This document shows, piece after piece, positions 41,207-46,209 of a stretch of 46,209 nt of DNA. The notes under the pieces are model-generated. The model was not told where the DNA came from. It worked only from the letters and a program-made list of their open reading frames with translations, and ran no database searches. Position 1 is the stretch's first letter, and the number at the start of each line of letters is the position of its first letter. The translations under genes and the position numbers were made by a program. Source of the DNA: an uncultured Collinsella sp. (GTDB taxonomy: Bacteria; Actinomycetota; Coriobacteriia; Coriobacteriales; Coriobacteriaceae); NCBI GenBank assembly GCA_902496845.1, contig CABVCJ010000007.1, positions 1-46,209 on the forward strand, in the 5' to 3' direction.

Positions 41207-41644
41207 CTACTTCACGACCAAGATGTCGCAGTCGGTGTTGCGCAGCAGGAACGTCGAAATCGAGCCCAGGAGCGCATACTTGATCGAGGACAGGCCGCGT
41301 GCGCCGCAGAGCACCAGGTCGGGCTTGACCACGTCGAGCATCTCGTCCTTGAGCGTCTCGCGAATGCGGCCGGCGCGAATCATGACCTCGACCTCGGGAA
41401 TGTCGGGATTGGCCTTGGCCTCTTCGAGCTGCTTGGCGATGGAGTTCTTAAATGCCTCCTCTAGGCCGTTGACCAGATCGACTGGATATGAACCGGCGCT
41501 CTCGAGTGCCGTGGAATCGATAACGTGGCCGATAATCAGCTTGGCGCCGTTGTTCGCGGCGACCTTGATGGCGCGTGCGAGCACAAAATCCTGCTGCTCA
41601 GTACCGTCGAGTGAAACAAATACCTTGGTGTAGCCCTCGTTCAT
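41207..41644 (-). CDS. Universal stress protein (UspA family)
   Basis: A 145-aa UspA-type protein. It has the starting strand KVFVSLDGT, AIKVAANNGAKLIIGHVID, and the ATP-binding-type loop LVLCGARGLSSIKYALLGSIS, ending with DCDILVVK. The G-x2-G-x9-G(S/T) pattern is close to the ATP-binding subclass. ATG 41644 is preceded by AAGGAGG on the minus strand. It is a single-gene unit divergent from uppP. Confidence 0.9.
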   Translation of the reverse strand: MNEGYTKVFVSLDGTEQQDFVLARAIKVAANNGAKLIIGHVIDSTALESAGSYPVDLVNGLEEAFKNSIAKQLEEAKANPDIPEVEVMIRAGRIRETLKDEMLDVVKPDLVLCGARGLSSIKYALLGSISTFLLRNTDCDILVVK

Positions 41645-41891
41645 GGTTTCCTCCTTGGTCTATCGCACGGGCGTGGGGCTCGTGCATCGGGCGGGCGCGG
41701 ATGCGTGGCCGCCGGACACTTTATCTTGTTGCAGTTATACCCAAGGATTTGGGTTTGACCGCTCGCAATTCTGTGAACGGGCGAGTTTTTTGGTAAGGGT
41801 AGGCGCAGGCGCGCCGTCAACGGTTGATAATGGGACATCGCCCGCACCGTCCGCAGAACAATATCGGCGGGTGTCTAACGAGGGGGTCCCT

Positions 41892-42866
41892 TTGGATATC
41901 ATCGAGCTTCTAAAATCTGCCTTCATGGGCCTGGTCGAGGGCATCACCGAATGGCTGCCTGTTTCGTCGACCGGTCACATGATCTTGGTGGACGAGTTCG
42001 TCAAGATGAACGTGAGCGAGACGTTCTGGAATATGTTTCTGGTCGTGATTCAGCTTGGCGCCATTTTGGCCGTCTGCGTTCTGTTCTTCTACGACCTTAA
42101 TCCGTTTTCTCCCAGCAAGGGCAAGGAGGGCCGTCGTGACACCTGGGTGTTGTGGGGCAAGATTGTGCTTGGCTGCATTCCCGCCGCGGCGATCGGTCTG
42201 CCGCTTAACGACTGGATGGAGGAGCATTTCTATAATGCTCCCGTCGTGGCGCTGGCGCTCATTGTGTACGGCGTGCTGTTTATCGTGATCGAGAACTGGC
42301 GCGCGAACAAGCGCGACCAGGCCGCTCTTGCCGGTTCGTTTGGTTCGCGTGCCGTGGTGACGGGCGGACGCCCCGCTGGTGCGCATTTTGCCACGTCCAC
42401 TGCGACTGCCGCTGCAGACGATGACGATAGCCTAGACTTTGGCTCCATCACTACGCTCGAGGACCTGAGCTGGAAGACCGCGCTGGGTATCGGTTGCTTC
42501 CAGGTGCTTTCGCTGATTCCGGGCACATCGCGCTCCGGCTCCACCATCATCGGCGGCCTGCTGCTTGGCTGCACACGCTCGGTGGCGTCTAAGTTCACGT
42601 TCTTCCTGGCCATTCCCGTCATGTTTGGCGCGAGCGCGCTCAAGCTGGTCAAGTACTTTATTAAGGGCGGTACTTTCGGCACCAACGAGATCGCCATCCT
42701 GGGCGTGGGCTGCATCGTGGCCTTTGTGGTTTCGCTTATCGCCATCAAGTGGCTTATGGGTTTCGTGCGCCGTCACGACTTCAAGTGCTTCGGCGTCTAC
42801 CGCATCATCCTGGGCATCGTGGTTCTCGCGTACTTCTTTGTCCTGGAGCCGGTGCTCGGCCTCTAA
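41892..42866 (+). CDS. uppP: Undecaprenyl-diphosphate phosphatase
   Basis: A 324-aa membrane enzyme that recycles the undecaprenyl carrier for peptidoglycan synthesis. The two catalytic blocks are EGITEWLPVSSTGH near residues 15-28 and PGTSRSGSTI near 213-222, within 7-8 hydrophobic spans. TTG 41892 gives the family N-terminus (DIIELLKSAFMGLVEG) and follows AGGGGG by five bases; GTG 41871 is a possible alternative. A ~55-residue polar insertion rich in Ala, Thr and Asp (from about residue 137) lies in a loop before the second catalytic block, making it longer than the typical ~270 aa. Confidence 0.95.
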   Translation: MDIIELLKSAFMGLVEGITEWLPVSSTGHMILVDEFVKMNVSETFWNMFLVVIQLGAILAVCVLFFYDLNPFSPSKGKEGRRDTWVLWGKIVLGCIPAAAIGLPLNDWMEEHFYNAPVVALALIVYGVLFIVIENWRANKRDQAALAGSFGSRAVVTGGRPAGAHFATSTATAAADDDDSLDFGSITTLEDLSWKTALGIGCFQVLSLIPGTSRSGSTIIGGLLLGCTRSVASKFTFFLAIPVMFGASALKLVKYFIKGGTFGTNEIAILGVGCIVAFVVSLIAIKWLMGFVRRHDFKCFGVYRIILGIVVLAYFFVLEPVLGL

Positions 42867-42913
42867 CTTAGTTGACGCTGCGCGACGGCCAGGGCGACAA
42901 CTTGTCATTCAAA

Positions 42914-42952
42914 GGGGGTGGCATGACCAAAAGGTCTATGCCGCCCTCTTTT
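42914..42952 (+). terminator. Terminator of uppP
   Basis: GGGGGTGGCATGACC, AAAA loop and GGTCTATGCCGCCCTC form an imperfect stem followed by TTTT. Confidence 0.7.
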
Positions 42953-43107
42953 CATGCCAATTTGTTCGCCCTGGCCGCCGCTCGCTACCGTGGCCATGAC
43001 ATCGGCGGTTCCGTGATTGTCAATAGATTGGTGCAAAGCAACCTGACCCCATTGCGCCAAATCCGCTGGGGCGGGTCTGACGGTGGCGCACGGAGTCGTG
43101 GTGTGAT

Positions 43108-43138
43108 TTGCGTCGGTGTCCGCGCGGCTCGGTATACT
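43108..43138 (+). promoter_or_regulatory. Putative pcrA promoter
   Basis: TATACT (43133-43138) with TTGCGT (43108-43113) 19 bp upstream, about 60 bp before the pcrA start. Confidence 0.45.
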
Positions 43139-43199
43139 GGTACGGCTCAAACTATGGCGCTGCCCGCAGGCGCGCCGTCCGTCAGATGAGGAGTCGCCC

Positions 43200-46100
43200 A
43201 TGACCCAGCCCCTGCCCTGGGAAAAGAACGCCGCGGTACCCGTGCCGCCCGCGCCGGAACCCGTGCCGCTCGATGCATACACCGCCCCTGCAGCGCCGGA
43301 GCCCGAGCTCGTCCCGCTCGACATCTACGACGCTCCCGCGCCGGCGCCCAAGCCCGCCAAGCCGCTCGTCGACATTGACAGCCTTAATCCCGCCCAGCGC
43401 GAGGCGGTCCTGTCCACCGAGGGTCCGTTGCTGGTGCTCGCCGGCGCCGGCTCGGGCAAGACCCGCGTCTTGACCTTCCGCATCGCACATATGCTCGGCG
43501 ACCTGGGTGTTAAGCCTTGGCAGGTTCTTGCCATCACGTTTACCAACAAGGCCGCGGCCGAGATGCGCGAGCGTCTGGCGGCGCTCATTCCCAGCGGTAC
43601 CCGCGGCATGTGGGTGTGCACCTTCCATGCCATGTGCGTGCGCATGCTGCGCGAGGACGCCGACCTGCTGGGCTACACCGGCCAGTTCACCATCTACGAT
43701 GACGATGACTCAAAGCGCATGGTGCGCGACATTATGCAGGCGCTCGGCATCGAGCAAAAGCAGTTCCCCATCAACATGATCCGCAGCAAGATCAGCTCGG
43801 CCAAAAACGCCATGATCGGCCCCGAGGACATGCTCAAGAGCGCCGATAGCCCCAACGATAAAAAGGCCGCACAGGTCTACTTGGAGCTGGAGCGTCGCTT
43901 GCGCGCCGCCAATGCGATGGACTTCGACGACCTGCTCGTGCGCGCGCTCGAGCTGCTGCGCACCCGCCCCGAGGTGCTCGATAAGTACCAAGAGCGCTTC
44001 CGCTACATTAGCGTCGACGAGTATCAGGACACCAACCACGTCCAGTACGAAATCGCCAACCTGCTGGCCGCCAAGTACCAAAACCTCATGGTCGTGGGCG
44101 ACGATGACCAGTCCATTTACAGCTGGCGTGGCGCCGACATCACCAATATCCTGGACTTTGAGAAGGATTTTAAAAACTGCAAGACCGTCAAGCTGGAGCA
44201 GAACTATCGTTCCACGGGTCATATCCTGAACGCCGCCAACGCCGTGGTACGCCACAACTCGCAGCGCAAGGACAAGCGCCTGTTTACGGCCGAGGGCGAT
44301 GGCGAGAAGATCCAGGCCTTCCAGGCGAGCGACGAGCGCGACGAGGGCCGCTGGATTGCCGGCGAGATCGAGAAGCTGCATGCCAAAGGCACGAGCTACG
44401 ACGACATTGCCGTGTTCTATCGCACCAACGCCCAGTCGCGTATCCTCGAAGATATGTTCCTGCGCGCGGGCGTGCCCTACAAGATCGTGGGCGGCACGCG
44501 ATTCTTCGACCGTGCCGAGATCCGTGATGTCATGGCCTACCTTAAGATGATCGTGAACCCGGCCGACGAGATGAGCGTCAAGCGCGTCATCAACACACCG
44601 CGCCGTGGCATCGGCTCCACCTCGATCCAAAAAATCGAGCAGCTGGCGCGCGACAACCGTTGCTCGTTCTTCCAGGCTTGCGAGATTGCGTGTGCCGAAA
44701 CCGGCATGTTTAGCGCCAAGGTCCGCAATGGCCTGTCAAGCTTTGTGTCGCTGGTGCGCGAGGGCCGCCGCATGGACGGCGAGCTCAAGGACGTCGTCGA
44801 GATGATTGTCGATAAGACGGGTCTGCTGCAGGCGTTTCGTGCCGAGGGCACCATGGAATCCGAGAGCCGTGCCGAGAACATCCAGGAATTCCTGGGCGTC
44901 GCTGCCGAATTTGAGGAGACGCACGAGGACATCGAGGGTACGCTCGAGAGCTTGGAAGAGCTGCGCGCAGCCGGTGTTGCCGACGTGCCTGCCGGCGCCG
45001 AGCCCGAGCCCGTCGTGGTGAGCGCGCCCGCGCCCGAACCGGGGCCATTTGCCCCGGCATCCTCGTTTGAGGCACTCGTCGGCGCGCGCGATGCCGCAGG
45101 TTCCAATCCGCTCGATAGCCTAGCCGCCCCGGCGCTCTCGCCGCAGGATGCCCTGGCCGCCGCCATCGCGGGCAACGCGTATGCCGCGCCGACGGGGATG
45201 CCGGCGGGTGCCGTGCATGCCGACGAGATTGAGCGCACCTATGGTCCGCTCACCTGTAAGGCGCTACCGGCACTCATGGAGTGGCTGGCCCTGCGCTCCG
45301 ACTTGGATTCCCTGGCCGGCGAGACGCATGCCATTACCATGATGACCATCCACTCCGCCAAGGGCCTGGAGTTCCCGGCGGTGTTCGTGGCCGGCATGGA
45401 GGAGGGCATCTTCCCGCACGTGCACGACTTTGGCGGCAGCGATGACCCGGGTAAGCTCGAGGAGGAGCGTCGCCTGGCCTACGTCGCCATCACGCGTGCC
45501 CGTAAGCGCCTGTTCCTGACCTATGCGGCCACGCGTCGCACCTACGGCTCGACCTCTGCCAACCCGCGCTCGCGCTTCCTCAACGAGATTCCGTTTGAGG
45601 ATATCGAGTTTAGCGGTATCGGTTCTGCCGGTTTTGAAGGCACGGGTTGGGAGAAGCGCGGCGACCGTCACGGCACCTTTGGCTCGGGCATGGGTTCGGA
45701 TATGTACGGCGGCAAGGTATTTGGTTCGCATACGCGCTCGACTGGCGGTTCCGGTTCGCGCGGCGGATCGAGCTTTGACGATTTCTTTGGTGGCAGCAGC
45801 TACGGGACCGAGCGCCATCGTGGGGTCTCGCCCGACGCCGGCCGTGTTGCCTCGACCTTTGGCTCGGGCGCGCCGCGAGCCAAAAAGCCGTCGTCCAAGG
45901 TGTCCCCGACGGTGGAGCGCAAGGTCGATCGCGCCAGCGCATCGCAGGACTTTGCCGCGGGCGATACCGTGAGCCATAAGACCTTTGGCACGGGTACCGT
46001 GATCTCGGTCGCCGGAGACATGATCGAGGTCCAGTTCGAAAAGACCGGCCAGACCAAAAAGCTCATGAAGGGATTCGCTCCGATCGTCAAGCTGTCATAA
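43200..46100 (+). CDS. pcrA: ATP-dependent DNA helicase PcrA/UvrD
   Basis: A 966-aa superfamily 1A helicase that unwinds DNA 3'-5' in repair and replication-conflict resolution. An unusual ~60-residue Pro/Ala-rich N-terminal extension precedes LNPAQREAV. Motifs follow: Walker A GAGSGKT (residues 82-88), TFTNKAAAEM, DEYQDTN, GDDDQSIYSWRGA, QNYRST, TIHSAKGLEF and VAITRARKRL. A Pro/Ala-rich insertion (~585-675) interrupts the 2B region. The Gly/Ser-rich C-terminal linker ends in the small PcrA/UvrD Tudor-like module (TVSHKTFGTGTVISV). ATG 43200 follows AGGAG by six bases. Confidence 0.95.
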   Translation: MTQPLPWEKNAAVPVPPAPEPVPLDAYTAPAAPEPELVPLDIYDAPAPAPKPAKPLVDIDSLNPAQREAVLSTEGPLLVLAGAGSGKTRVLTFRIAHMLGDLGVKPWQVLAITFTNKAAAEMRERLAALIPSGTRGMWVCTFHAMCVRMLREDADLLGYTGQFTIYDDDDSKRMVRDIMQALGIEQKQFPINMIRSKISSAKNAMIGPEDMLKSADSPNDKKAAQVYLELERRLRAANAMDFDDLLVRALELLRTRPEVLDKYQERFRYISVDEYQDTNHVQYEIANLLAAKYQNLMVVGDDDQSIYSWRGADITNILDFEKDFKNCKTVKLEQNYRSTGHILNAANAVVRHNSQRKDKRLFTAEGDGEKIQAFQASDERDEGRWIAGEIEKLHAKGTSYDDIAVFYRTNAQSRILEDMFLRAGVPYKIVGGTRFFDRAEIRDVMAYLKMIVNPADEMSVKRVINTPRRGIGSTSIQKIEQLARDNRCSFFQACEIACAETGMFSAKVRNGLSSFVSLVREGRRMDGELKDVVEMIVDKTGLLQAFRAEGTMESESRAENIQEFLGVAAEFEETHEDIEGTLESLEELRAAGVADVPAGAEPEPVVVSAPAPEPGPFAPASSFEALVGARDAAGSNPLDSLAAPALSPQDALAAAIAGNAYAAPTGMPAGAVHADEIERTYGPLTCKALPALMEWLALRSDLDSLAGETHAITMMTIHSAKGLEFPAVFVAGMEEGIFPHVHDFGGSDDPGKLEEERRLAYVAITRARKRLFLTYAATRRTYGSTSANPRSRFLNEIPFEDIEFSGIGSAGFEGTGWEKRGDRHGTFGSGMGSDMYGGKVFGSHTRSTGGSGSRGGSSFDDFFGGSSYGTERHRGVSPDAGRVASTFGSGAPRAKKPSSKVSPTVERKVDRASASQDFAAGDTVSHKTFGTGTVISVAGDMIEVQFEKTGQTKKLMKGFAPIVKLS

Positions 46101-46161
46101 TCCCGGCGGACCTGGGCGGGCGTATGGGGCAACATCGCCTGCTCGGGCAGTCCTGCTCGCA

Positions 46162-46186
46162 CGGAGAGCACATTAAGTGCTCTCCG
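46162..46186. repeat. Perfect 10-bp hairpin after pcrA
   Basis: CGGAGAGCAC (46162-46171), ATTAA loop, GTGCTCTCCG (46177-46186). No T-run is visible before the window ends; it may be part of a pcrA terminator or a repeat. Confidence 0.5.
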
Positions 46187-46209
46187 GCTCGTGCGGAACT
46201 CGCGATCGA

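Larger units (their letters stand above)
42867..43199. other. Intergenic region with terminator and pcrA promoter
   Basis: 333 bp. It holds the uppP terminator (42914-42952) and a promoter-like pair before pcrA (43108-43138). A 105-codon frame crossing it (from 42872) has no ribosome site and runs through the terminator, so it is not called. Confidence 0.6.

Noticed and set aside
41643..41891. N-terminal extension of uppP
   Set aside because: It begins within the universal stress gene's leader on the other strand and precedes the typical UppP N-terminus; TTG 41892 has the ribosome site.
42872..43189. 105-codon frame between uppP and pcrA
   Set aside because: It runs through the uppP terminator and the pcrA promoter and lacks a Shine-Dalgarno site.
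1..46209. CRISPR array or tRNA/rRNA genes
   Set aside because: No regularly spaced direct repeats, cloverleaf with CCA-type end or rRNA-like conserved blocks were noticed on either strand.

Overview
The window looks like a chromosomal segment of a high-GC Gram-positive gut actinobacterium, most likely a Collinsella-type coriobacterium. I infer this from the GC-rich coding sequence, strong GGAGG-type ribosome sites, frequent GTG and TTG starts, an MPATG-type sortase-anchored surface protein, and GGGAC-rich intergenic repeats. No rRNA, tRNA or CRISPR array was found. The assignment rests on protein character only.

Layout. 1-2648: tail of a conjugative coupling protein (VirD4/TraG), a divergent ClpP-type serine protease and two unknown genes. 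3010-12046: a defence island. On the minus strand it has a SIR2-family protein and a short ORF that carries a copy of a domain from the other side of the island. On the plus strand it has a four-gene LlaJI-like restriction-modification cassette: two overlapping m5C methyltransferases, a McrB-like AAA+ NTPase and a DUF2357/PD-(D/E)XK McrC-like nuclease. A decayed phage-tail fragment follows at 12103. 12436-22159: an accessory block without recognised names. It holds a 720-aa Cys-motif protein on the minus strand, two small acidic proteins, a 1310-aa DinG-like helicase with a C-terminal nuclease-like motif, an overlapping 631-aa partner whose C-terminus resembles MID-PIWI proteins, and a 64-aa acidic protein with its own promoter. 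This block is the best candidate for an undescribed system.

22281-31790: a 1116-aa cell-wall-anchored coiled-coil/CAP protein, a small Cys-motif membrane protein, a two-gene nucleotidyltransferase operon with a palindromic operator (toxin-antitoxin-like), a small membrane protein, a metallophosphoesterase, glutamyl-Q tRNA(Asp) synthetase and a DUF2207 membrane protein. 31929-46100: mostly core genes. These are a GNAT acetyltransferase, purH, an unknown conserved-looking protein, a PucR-family regulator divergent from an ornithine cyclodeaminase-like/aminotransferase pair, a BceRS-like two-component system, a universal stress protein, uppP and pcrA.

How the parts fit. In the LlaJI-like cassette the two methyltransferases would each protect one strand of an asymmetric site while the McrB/McrC pair cuts unmodified DNA. 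The adjacent SIR2 protein would be an NAD-depleting second line of defence. The 133-residue C-terminal domain shared across the island (104/133 identical, no gaps) physically links the two arms. The helicase/partner pair is translationally coupled (17-bp overlap), which argues for a complex.
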